A stretch of 5,561 bases of DNA, from contig JAAURZ010000200.1 in the NCBI GenBank assembly GCA_012031955.1, positions 1-5,561 of the forward strand, read 5' to 3'. Shown piece after piece: positions 1 through 5,561 of this stretch (position 1 is its first letter; the number at the start of each line of letters is the position of its first letter). Position numbers and translations under genes: made by a program. The stretch is from Bacteroidia bacterium. Lineage in GTDB: Bacteria > Bacteroidota > Bacteroidia > Cytophagales > Cyclobacteriaceae. The notes beneath the pieces were generated by a model. That model saw only the letters and a program-made list of their open reading frames with translations, was not told the DNA's origin and did not search any database.

Positions 1-1
1 C

Positions 2-206
2 AGCAAAAATAGTTGCTTCTTCCTTCTCGCATCGTTCGTGGTCACCACCTTGCTTGTCGGCGCGCCGCTTACGCGCAGGACAAGACCAGTGAGGTAGACA
101 AGATCTTCAGTTGGGCCACGCCCGCTACACCTGGATGCGTATGCGCCGTCTCGCAGAACGGAAAGCTGGTCGTGAACCGCGCTTATGGCCTGGCCGACCT
201 CGAGCG
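2..206 (+). pseudogene. Serine hydrolase (beta-lactamase family), N-terminal fragment with a frameshift
   Basis: Bases 2-73 read in frame 2 as SKNSCFFLLASFVVTTLL followed by VGAPLT, a typical Sec signal-peptide core. From about 74 the sense continues in frame 1 as AQDKTSEVDKIFSW, then CVCAVSQNGKLVVNRAYGL and ADLER. The QNGKLVVNRAYGLADLER stretch resembles the first strands of class C beta-lactamase/penicillin-binding-protein-like serine hydrolases, which are secreted or periplasmic enzymes acting on peptides, esters or beta-lactams. The catalytic SxxK motif would lie downstream and is absent, because the frame enters a kinase domain at about 207. In frame 1 a TAG at 10-12 precedes a TTG at 13, so automatic calling would give a spurious fused product at 13-369. 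The true start lies before the window. The family call rests on recognition of a short segment only. Confidence 0.6.
71..75 (+). other. Apparent frameshift between signal peptide and mature serine hydrolase
   Basis: The hydrophobic signal sequence is in frame 2 up to ACG at 71-73, while the continuation AQDKTSEVDK is in frame 1. Restoring one base near here (for example ACG GCG instead of ACGCG) would join them as ...GAPLT-AQDKT. The exact position is uncertain by several codons. Confidence 0.5.
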
Positions 207-217
207 AGTACTCGACG
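195..217 (+). other. Chimeric junction: serine hydrolase to tyrosine kinase
   Basis: The frame changes protein family without a stop: AYGLADLER belongs to a secreted serine hydrolase, and VLDVPVLGVIPASR belongs to the linker entering a BY-kinase domain. Hydrolases of this type often continue ...DLERDVPL, and kinases often show ...DLE..LDVPVLGVIP. The two families therefore share similar residues exactly at the switch, so a microhomology-driven crossover is plausible. It may be a real recombination or an assembly or amplification chimera close to a contig end. Confidence 0.6.
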
Positions 218-968
218 TGCCCGTACTCGGTGTGATACCTGCTTCGCGGTACAACGTTTCGTCCAATGAATTTCACATCAGCGATCACCCTAAGTCGATG
301 GTGAGTGAAGCGATGCGCACACTCCGCACCAACCTCGATTTTTCAATATCAGCTCGGTGCGCAAAGTGATTGCCATCTCGTCTACGGTTTCAGGCGAAGG
401 CAAATCATTCGTGGCTATGAACCTTGGCGGCATTATCGCGATGTCGAAAAAGAAGGTGATATTGCTGGACCTCGATATGCGCAAACCCAAGCCAGCACTG
501 CCCAACACCGCAGCCGACAACTCGCGGGGCGTGAGCACCATCCTGATCCGGAAAAACACCTGGCAGGAGTGTCTCATTCAAACAAGAGTGCCCGGATTTG
601 ACTTCATTCAGTCAGGACCTCACCCACCCAATCCGTCGGAGTTGTTGCTCAACGGCGAGTTCGCCACGATGCTCGACGAATTAAGCAACACGTATGATTA
701 CGTTTTGCTAGACACCCCTCCCGTTGGCATCGTTACGGATGGCATCATGGCGATGAAGCGGGCCGACATTTGCATTTATATTTTCCGCGCCAACTATTCG
801 AAAAAGAATTTCGTGAATAACCTGAAACGAATAATCAGGCTCAATGGCTTCACAACCATCACAGCGGTGCTAAATGCACTGCCGGCAACGGAAGAAGGAA
901 AGTATGGCTACGGGTACTACGAAGACGAACGGAGGAAGAAGGGTGTGAAATCAATTTTCAGACGATAG
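207..968 (+). CDS. Wzc/CpsD-type tyrosine autokinase, cytoplasmic domain (5'-truncated, one frameshift)
   Basis: This is the ATP-binding kinase domain of a bacterial tyrosine (BY) kinase that regulates chain length and export of capsule or exopolysaccharide. It begins in frame 1 with VLDVPVLGVIPASR and SEAMRTLRTNLDF, the usual entry to the domain. After a T-run at 339-343 it continues in frame 3 as NISSVRKVIAISS. Walker A is TVSGEGKS (Lys codon 402-404), Walker A' is VILLDLDMRKPK, and Walker B is YDYVLLDTPPVGIVTDG. The C-terminus carries a tyrosine cluster, YGYGYYE (903-923), the expected autophosphorylation tail, followed by a basic end, RRKKGVKSIFRR. The family is normally 700-800 residues with an N-terminal Wzz domain and two membrane helices; these are missing, replaced by a hydrolase fragment. 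Automatic calling would start at GTG 357, which is inside the domain. The stop TAG (966-968) overlaps the GTG of the phosphatase gene by one base. Confidence 0.88.
339..343 (+). other. Homopolymer frameshift in kinase (T run)
   Basis: The run has five T; six would give TNLDFFNISSVRKV in one frame. Upstream (frame 1) and downstream (frame 3) peptides are both conserved BY-kinase sequence, so one T appears to be missing. Confidence 0.8.
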
Positions 969-1693
969 TGTTTGACTGGTTCAAGAAAGAGAAAGCAACT
1001 CCCGCACCGCTTACCACGGACGTCCACTCCCATCTGCTTCCCGGGCTCGACGACGGCGTAAAGACGCTGGAGGAATCCCTTGCGCTGATCAGCACCTTCC
1101 GATCGCTTGGCTATCGGAAGCTCATCACCACGCCACACGTGATGAGCGACGCCTACCGCAATACGTCCGACGACATCCTTGGTGCACTGCACACGGTGCG
1201 CAGCGCGGTTGCGGAGAAAAGCATACACATAGACCTGCAAGCCGCAGCCGAATACTACCTCGAAGAAGACTTTTTTAGACGCGTGGAGTCCGGTGAAAAA
1301 GTGCTCACTTTCGGAAACAACCTGCTGCTGTTTGAAACCAACTTCATGACGGAGCCGCTCAACCTGAAGGAGTTCATTTTCATAGCCCACACCAAAGGCT
1401 ACAAGCTCGTGCTGGCGCACCCAGAGCGTTACGTATACATGCACAACGACCTGGCGAAGATGGAAGACCTCTTGAACCGGGGCGTACAGTTCCAGCTCAA
1501 CATCAGCTCACTTACAGGCTACTACTCGAAGGGAGCGCAATTTACCGCCCAAAAAATGATTGACAGGGGCTGGGTGCACCTGCTTGGCAGCGACTGTCAC
1601 CATGAGCAGCACCTGCAGCTTGTGAAGAGCGCGCAGGGCATGAAGTACTTTCAAAAAGCCCTATCTTTGCCACTCTTAAATCACAGCATCTGA
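968..1693 (+). CDS. YwqE/CpsB-type tyrosine-protein phosphatase (PHP family)
   Basis: This metal-dependent phosphotyrosine phosphatase is expected to dephosphorylate the tyrosine tail of the kinase encoded just upstream. It is 241 residues, the usual family length, and appears intact. Metal-ligand candidates are visible in PHP order: DVHSHLLPGLDDG (His20, His22, Asp28), TTPH (His57), AAAEYYLEE (Glu95), LAHPERY (His151) and LLGSDCHH (Asp209, His211). The SLTGYYSKGAQ segment and the final LPLLNHSI are also typical of Bacteroidota members. There is no signal peptide, so it acts in the cytoplasm. The GTG start at 968 is favoured because it gives the family-like N-terminus (M)FDWFKKEK and overlaps the kinase stop in TAGTG, suggesting translational coupling. 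The stop TGA overlaps the ATG of the epimerase gene. Most likely function is certain at family level; the substrate is inferred from the neighbour. Confidence 0.93.
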   Translation: MFDWFKKEKATPAPLTTDVHSHLLPGLDDGVKTLEESLALISTFRSLGYRKLITTPHVMSDAYRNTSDDILGALHTVRSAVAEKSIHIDLQAAAEYYLEEDFFRRVESGEKVLTFGNNLLLFETNFMTEPLNLKEFIFIAHTKGYKLVLAHPERYVYMHNDLAKMEDLLNRGVQFQLNISSLTGYYSKGAQFTAQKMIDRGWVHLLGSDCHHEQHLQLVKSAQGMKYFQKALSLPLLNHSI

Positions 1694-2679
1694 TGATAGC
1701 GGTAACGGGAGCGAACGGCCTGCTCGGCAATTTCATCGTGCGCGAGCTGGTGTCGGCAAAACGAGCCTGTGGTGGCGGTGGTGCGGAGTGAGCAAAGTCT
1801 CGCCGAACTTCGCGACCTCGGGCCAAACATCACCTGCCGCATAGCCGATGTGTGCGACATCGTGGCGGTGGAACACGCACTCGACGGCGTCGACAGGATT
1901 GTGCATGCCGCCGCGAAAGTGTCCTTCAATCCCCGCGATGCGCGCGCCATGTACGACATCAACGTACTTGGTACTCGCAACGTAGTGGATGTTGCCCTCG
2001 CCCGCGGCGTAAAACGTTTTGTTCATATCAGTTCCATCGCTGCCCTGGGCCGGCAAAAAACCAGGAATATGTGAACGAAAACAACACGTGGCTGAAAAGT
2101 CCGCTCAACAGCACGTATGCCGAATCGAAATATGAGTCCGAACTGGAAGTCTTTCGCGGCTTCGAAGAGGGGCTCAACGCAGTCATCCTCAATCCATCGC
2201 TCATCCTCGCACCGGCCGCGTGGAACCGCAGCAGTGCGCGGGTGTTCAAGTATGTGTGGGAGCAACGCAGATTCTATATAGACGGCCGGCTAAACTATGT
2301 AGATGTGCGCGACGTGGCCGTTGCGGTAGCCCGGTTCCTCAATCACGACGCAACGGGCGAGCGCTTCATACTCAATGCCGGAACCATTACATATCAGGAT
2401 TTTTTCAAGATGGTGGGCGACCTGTTCAATAAGCGGCCGCCGTCTGTGAAAGTAAGCCCGGGTCTGTTGCGTATGATGGCACGCGTCGAGCACGTGCGCA
2501 GCCGTCTCTTTGGCACCGACCCGCTTATTACCAGGGAAACTGCCCGGCTGGCCCAGGCCTCGTTTTTTTATGACAATGCCAAGGTAAGGAAAACGCTCAA
2601 TTTTGACTTTAAAACGATTGATAGCACCCTAAATTGGTGCACTCAAGAATTCCAAAAGATAGCCGATGCCAAAATATGA
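1693..2679 (+). CDS. NAD-dependent epimerase/dehydratase (extended SDR), broken by two frameshifts
   Basis: This is an extended short-chain dehydrogenase/reductase, about 329 residues once two single-base breaks are corrected. The N-terminus MIAVTGANGLLG gives the Rossmann TGxxGxxG motif. After the first break (1758-1761) the frame-2 part holds DRIVHAAAKVSF, NVLGTRNVVDVA and VKRFVHISSIAALG, typical of the cofactor domain. After the second break (2055-2060) the frame-1 part holds the catalytic YAESK (Tyr codon 2116-2118, Lys 2128-2130), then ILNPSLILAP and YVDVRDVAVAVARFL. The family includes nucleotide-sugar epimerases, dehydratases and dihydroflavonol-4-reductase-like enzymes; the substrate cannot be told. 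Position right after an exopolysaccharide kinase/phosphatase pair makes a sugar substrate plausible, but this is inference. The ATG at 1693 overlaps the phosphatase stop (TGATG). No premature stop from substitution is seen, arguing for sequence errors rather than a decayed gene. Confidence 0.87.
1758..1761 (+). other. Homopolymer frameshift in epimerase (extra A)
   Basis: The run has four A; three would give RELVSANEPVVAVVRSEQ in one frame. As written, frame 1 ends at a TGA after about 32 codons, while the conserved continuation is in frame 2. Apparent +1 insertion. Confidence 0.75.
2055..2060 (+). other. Homopolymer frameshift in epimerase (missing A)
   Basis: The run has six A; seven would give AALGRQKNQEYVNENN. 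As written, frame 2 stops at TGA 2072-2074, whereas the conserved second half including YAESK is in frame 1. Confidence 0.8.
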
Positions 2680-2683
2680 CCGG

Positions 2684-2719
2684 TTGTTCGTAGCTTTACG
2701 GGGATTTTACTTATTTTAG
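2684..2719 (+). promoter_or_regulatory. Possible Bacteroidota-type promoter for the TPR gene
   Basis: In the 57-bp gap before the TPR gene, TATTTTAG (2712-2719) matches the Bacteroidota -7 consensus TAnnTTTG at all but one position. A TTG at 2684-2686 could be the -33 element, but the 25-bp spacing is longer than usual. Low confidence; the gene could equally be co-transcribed with the epimerase. Confidence 0.22.
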
Positions 2720-2736
2720 AAAAACGTTTAGAGTAC

Positions 2737-4143
2737 ATGTCCAGAGAATACCGCAAACGGGAAGAGGAAAATGAGTTGATAAAGCGATTTGAGGACCATC
2801 AGCGGAAAAAGACAAGCGAGTTTTTTGATCTCGATACCTACGAACAAATCATCGAGTATTATCTCTTCAGAGGCAAAAACAACAAGGCCCTCGTGGCCGC
2901 AAATCAGGCCATCGGCCAGTATCCGTTTTCCACCGAACTCATTGCATTAAAGGCCCAGGTGCTGGCAAACCTCGAAGAGTTTGACAATGCCATCGAGCTT
3001 CTCGACAAGGCCAATGCCCTGCAGCCGCACGACGCCGAAATCTTCATGACCAAGGGCGCCATATACGCACAGCGCGGCGACTATCAGGACGCTATAGAGT
3101 GCTACGAGCAGGCATTGCTGTTTGCCGAAGAAAGAGACGAGGTGTATTATAACATCGGCCTCGCCTACCAGAATATTGAAAACTTCCAAAAGGCCGTGGA
3201 CGCCTACAAGAATGCCGTGGAAGAGAACATCAACCACGAAGGCGCGCTCTATGAGCTGGCCTATTGCCTCGACGTGACCGGGCAGCTTGAAAGCAGCATT
3301 CAATACTACAAAAAGTTTATTGACGAAGACCCCTATTCGGCTGCCGCCTGGTACAACCTCGGTATCGTATACAACAAGCTGGAGAAATATGAGGAAGCGC
3401 TATACGCCTACGACTATGCCGTAACGATCGACGATACATTTGCGTCTGCCTATTTCAACATAGGCAACACGTATATGAACCTGCAGCAATACACCAAAGC
3501 CCTCGACTCATTCAAGAAGACCATCGACATAGAAGGACCCAGCGCCGAAGTATATTGTTGCATAGGGGCGGCTTACGAGAGCCTCGAACAATACGAACTC
3601 GGACTTAAATATTTTCAAAAAGCCACCAAGCTCGATACGCTCTTCGATGAAGCCTGGTTCGGTGCGGGAGCCTGCCTTGAGAAACAGGAGAAATGGTACC
3701 AGGCACTGAATTTCTACAATAAGGCACTGAAGCTTAACACCGAAAATGCCGAGTACTGGAAATCGGTGGCGCACGCAGAATTTAAAGTGGGCAACACCAT
3801 ATCAAGCATCGACGCTTACGATGAGGCCAGCAAACTTGATCCCAACGACAAAGAAATATGGCTGAATTGGTCGTTCATATACTACGACCAGGGTGACTAT
3901 GGAAAGGCCATAGAAGTACTTCATCAGGCATTCACTGACACAAACAACGACGCCGAGCTCCTTTACCGCATGACCGTATACCACATCGAGGCGGGTAGGT
4001 TTAAGGAGGCCTTTGTGTATTTGGAAAATGCATTAATTTTGGACTTTGATGGTCACCAAACATTATATGAATTCTTTCCAAAGATCGAAACTCAAAAAGC
4101 CCTCTTCAAAATCATCGAACAATTTAGAAAAGAGAACAGCTAA
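2737..4143 (+). CDS. Tetratricopeptide (TPR) repeat protein, cytoplasmic
   Basis: This is an intact 468-residue protein made almost wholly of TPR helix pairs. After a charged N-terminal segment (1-33, rich in Glu, Lys and Arg), repeats with about 34-residue spacing run from about residue 34 to 440, some twelve in all. Good examples are AIYAQRGDYQDAIECYEQAL, AWYNLGIVYNKLEKYEEAL, AYFNIGNTYMNLQQYTKAL and IWLNWSFIYYDQGDYGKAI, with the canonical W/Y-L-G-Y-A-P pattern. The C-terminus ends with a non-repeat helix (TLYEFFPKIE... IIEQFRKENS). There is no signal peptide or membrane segment. TPR solenoids bind partner proteins; the partner here is unknown. It is followed on the same strand by comA after 100 bp, and I recall similar TPR genes beside comA homologs in other Bacteroidota, which would suggest a shared but unproven role. 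The ATG at 2737 is preceded by an A-rich leader and no Shine-Dalgarno, normal for the phylum. Confidence 0.92.
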   Translation: MSREYRKREEENELIKRFEDHQRKKTSEFFDLDTYEQIIEYYLFRGKNNKALVAANQAIGQYPFSTELIALKAQVLANLEEFDNAIELLDKANALQPHDAEIFMTKGAIYAQRGDYQDAIECYEQALLFAEERDEVYYNIGLAYQNIENFQKAVDAYKNAVEENINHEGALYELAYCLDVTGQLESSIQYYKKFIDEDPYSAAAWYNLGIVYNKLEKYEEALYAYDYAVTIDDTFASAYFNIGNTYMNLQQYTKALDSFKKTIDIEGPSAEVYCCIGAAYESLEQYELGLKYFQKATKLDTLFDEAWFGAGACLEKQEKWYQALNFYNKALKLNTENAEYWKSVAHAEFKVGNTISSIDAYDEASKLDPNDKEIWLNWSFIYYDQGDYGKAIEVLHQAFTDTNNDAELLYRMTVYHIEAGRFKEAFVYLENALILDFDGHQTLYEFFPKIETQKALFKIIEQFRKENS

Positions 4144-4170
4144 CTAACATGGTCGCCGACAAGACTGACG

Positions 4171-4191
4171 CCTGCAGATTGCTTTTGCAGG
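4171..4191 (+). repeat. Short inverted repeat in the TPR-comA spacer
   Basis: CCTGCA (4171-4176) and TGCAGG (4186-4191) form a perfect 6-bp stem, extended by one G-T pair, with a loop of about 7 bases. It lies 28 bases after the TPR stop. The downstream side is A-rich (ATAAAAAAG), not a U-tract, so it is not a classic intrinsic terminator on the + strand. It could be an attenuator-like hairpin or chance. The rest of the 4144-4243 spacer shows no recognisable element. Confidence 0.35.
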
Positions 4192-4243
4192 ATAAAAAAG
4201 CTCAGACCTTTTCAACCGGCCACACTAATCAATTGCTAACATT

Positions 4244-5042
4244 ATGAACTATGTGCTTAAGAACTTGCCTGAGCGCACCAAAAAGCCCAGGCAATATGGT
4301 TTTACTATGGTTATGGATAAGGGCATGAGCGTGCGAGAAGCGGAAGACTTCGTCGAGACCTGCGCCGAACACATCGACATTGTAAAACTGGGGTGGGGTA
4401 CTTCTTTCGTCACGCCCAATCTGAAAGAAAAACTCAAGGTGTTCAAAGACGCGGGCATACCCACCTATTTCGGAGGCACGTTGTTCGAGGCATTCATCAT
4501 TAGAGACCAGTTTGACGACTACAGAAAAACACTGGAAAATACGACATGTCGTTCGCCGAAGTATCGGACGGTTCCATAGACCTCGATCACGACAAGAAAT
4601 GCGACTACATCAGCAAGCTGTCCGAACAGGTGACCGTGCTGTCGGAGGTAGGCTCCAAGGATGCCGAGAAGATTATTCCACCCTATCAGTGGATTGAATT
4701 GATGCAGAAAGAACTGGACGCCGGCGCCTGGAAAGTGATCGGCGAAGCCCGCGAAAGCGGCAACGTAGGTTTGTTCAGGTCGACGGGCGAAGTGCGCTCC
4801 GGGCTTGTACAGGAAATCCTTACGAAGATACCCTTCGAAAAAATCATCTGGGAAGCACCTCAAAAGGCGCAACAGGTTTGGTTCATAAAATTGCTTGGTG
4901 CAAACGTAAATCTTGGTAATATTGCGCCCAACGAGGTCATTCCGTTGGAGACTATTCGCTTAGGGCTCCGGGGGATACTTTTTTGCATTTCCTGGGAATT
5001 GAAAAAAAGGGGAACAAAACGCCTCCGTTTTACGCTGAATAG
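4244..5042 (+). CDS. comA: Phosphosulfolactate synthase (ComA family), broken by two frameshifts
   Basis: ComA-family enzymes add sulfite to phosphoenolpyruvate to give (R)-phosphosulfolactate, the first step of coenzyme M synthesis in methanogens; the B. subtilis homolog YitD serves sulfolactate synthesis. Corrected length is about 266 residues, near the family norm. Part 1 (frame 2) has GFTMVMDKGMS, HIDIVKLGWGTS (Lys48) and YFGGTLFE. Part 2 (frame 1, from 4540) has YDMSFAEVSDGSIDL, VLSEVGSKDAE, VIGEARESGNVG, IIWEAPQKAQQVWFIKLLG and NIAPNEVIPLETIRLGLRG, all expected for this TIM-barrel family. Part 3 (frame 3, from 4974) gives DTFLHFLGIEKKGNK and PPFYAE before TAG 5040-5042. Uncorrected, two overlapping fragments appear (4244-4579 and 4546-5052) with a false C-terminus. 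In Bacteroidota the product's fate is uncertain; a link to sulfonates such as sulfonolipid precursors is only inference. The DUF368 gene starts 6 bp later, implying an operon. Confidence 0.9.
4536..4539 (+). other. Homopolymer frameshift in comA (missing A)
   Basis: The run has four A; five would give YRKTLEKYDMSFAEVSDG. Conserved ComA sequence lies in frame 2 before and frame 1 after. Confidence 0.82.
4970..4974 (+). other. Homopolymer frameshift near the comA 3' end (missing G)
   Basis: The run has five G; six would give IRLGLRGDTFLHFLGIE, the family-like C-terminus. As written, the frame instead gives an implausible basic tail and stops at 5050-5052, inside the start of the next gene. Confidence 0.78.
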
Positions 5043-5048
5043 CAACAC

Positions 5049-5561
5049 TTGAGAAAAATACAGGATTATATTCTGCTCTACTTCAAGGGGATTGGGATGG
5101 GTGCTGCTGACGTGGTGCCCGGTGTGTCGGGCGGAACAGTCGCCTTCATCACAGGCATCTACGAAGAATTGCTGGCCTCTCTCAAGGCCATCGATCTTGA
5201 CGCTATCAGACTCCTGCTCCGCTTCCGCATAAAAGAACTCTGGCAAAAAGTGAACGGCAATTTCCTGGTTGCGCTGCTGGCCGGAATTGCCACCAGCATA
5301 CTCACACTCGCCAAAATGGTGACGTACCTGCTGGAGCACCAGCCTATTCTTATCTGGTCGTTCTTCTTCGGACTCATCCTGATCTCGGCGCCACTGGTGC
5401 TGCGAGAGATCAAAAAATGGAACATCGCCACCGGCGTCGCCGGGGTGGCGGGTACAGTTATCGCATACGGCATTACAGTCATTTCTCCCGCACAGACACC
5501 GACAGAACTCTGGTTCATTTTCTTTTGCGGAGCGCTGGCCATTTGCGCCATGATATTGCCA
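5049..5561 (+). CDS. DUF368 (PopT-type) polyprenyl-phosphate transporter, 3'-truncated by window end
   Basis: This is the first 171 codons of a DUF368 integral membrane protein; the family is about 300 residues, so roughly half is present. DUF368 proteins, named PopT in recent work, return undecaprenyl phosphate across the cytoplasmic membrane so that the lipid carrier can be reused for peptidoglycan and surface glycans. Residues 12-30 hold FKGIGMGAADVVPGVSGGT, the family's signature re-entrant motif, followed by FITGIYEELL. Hydrophobic helices follow at about 72-91, 100-118, 127-146 and 154-171. The last visible residues, AICAMILP, begin the second signature repeat. In frame, a TAG at 5040-5042 limits the start. 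TTG at 5049 is chosen because it gives (M)RKIQDYILLYFKGIG, matching the normal short N-terminus; the next ATG (5097) would remove part of the first motif region. It lies 6 bp after comA and is likely co-translated with it. Confidence 0.9.
   Translation, partial: MRKIQDYILLYFKGIGMGAADVVPGVSGGTVAFITGIYEELLASLKAIDLDAIRLLLRFRIKELWQKVNGNFLVALLAGIATSILTLAKMVTYLLEHQPILIWSFFFGLILISAPLVLREIKKWNIATGVAGVAGTVIAYGITVISPAQTPTELWFIFFCGALAICAMILP

Noticed and set aside
13..369. A 118-residue stand-alone protein
   Set aside because: It is a composite of a serine hydrolase piece and a kinase piece, ends in an out-of-frame tail after a T-run break, and starts at a TTG inside a signal peptide encoded in another frame.
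917..1444. A 175-codon minus-strand open frame
   Set aside because: It lies antisense to the well-conserved YwqE-type phosphatase, and its translation shows no recognisable family; it is a shadow of the coding strand.
2054..2062. Programmed -1 ribosomal frameshift at an AAAAAAC heptamer in the epimerase gene
   Set aside because: The heptamer resembles the dnaX slippery site, but its phase is wrong: the incoming frame reads CAA AAA ACC rather than xxA AAA AAC. Other genes in the window have similar homopolymer breaks, so sequence error explains it better.
1693..2679. Two separate small proteins replacing an epimerase
   Set aside because: The pieces join into one standard-length extended SDR with Rossmann and YxxxK motifs in the right order once two single-base homopolymer changes are allowed.
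4171..4200. Intrinsic terminator after the TPR gene
   Set aside because: The stem is short and is followed by A residues rather than a T tract on the + strand.
4860..5551. Minus-strand open frames opposite comA and DUF368
   Set aside because: The + strand here encodes clear ComA and DUF368 motifs; the antisense frames are low-complexity shadows without recognisable domains.

Overview
The window reads as a piece of a Bacteroidota chromosome, probably a Cytophagales-like soil or aquatic lineage with roughly 50% GC. The assignment rests on the gene families and their order: a Wzc/CpsD-type tyrosine kinase followed by a YwqE-type phosphatase, an NAD-dependent epimerase, a long soluble TPR protein, a ComA-family phosphosulfolactate synthase and a DUF368 membrane protein. 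All genes are on the + strand. No rRNA, tRNA, CRISPR array, insertion sequence or phage gene is visible.

Layout. Bases 2-206 carry the N-terminus of a secreted beta-lactamase-family serine hydrolase, with a signal peptide in one frame and the mature start in another. Around 195-217 this reading frame runs directly into the cytoplasmic kinase domain of a bacterial tyrosine kinase (about 207-968). The kinase lacks its expected N-terminal Wzz-like and membrane segments. A YwqE/CpsB-type PHP phosphatase (968-1693) and an extended-SDR epimerase (1693-2679) follow, each overlapping its predecessor by one base. After 57 bp come an intact 468-residue TPR protein (2737-4143), a 100-bp spacer, comA (4244-5042) and, 6 bp later, a DUF368/PopT-type transporter that starts with TTG (5049) and runs off the end.

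Function. Kinase and phosphatase form the usual opposing pair controlling exopolysaccharide or capsule export; the epimerase may act on a nucleotide sugar in the same pathway. DUF368 proteins recycle the polyprenyl-phosphate carrier used for envelope glycans, so both ends of the window touch envelope polysaccharide assembly. ComA makes a sulfonate precursor whose use here is uncertain.

Quality. Six apparent frame breaks occur: about 71-75, 339-343, 1758-1761, 2055-2060, 4536-4539 and 4970-4974. Five of them are +/-1 changes in homopolymer runs, and conserved protein continues on both sides every time. This looks much more like sequencing error than real gene decay. The hydrolase-kinase fusion at the left edge may be an assembly chimera. 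I do not see a convincing undescribed system; the most notable item is the fusion junction.
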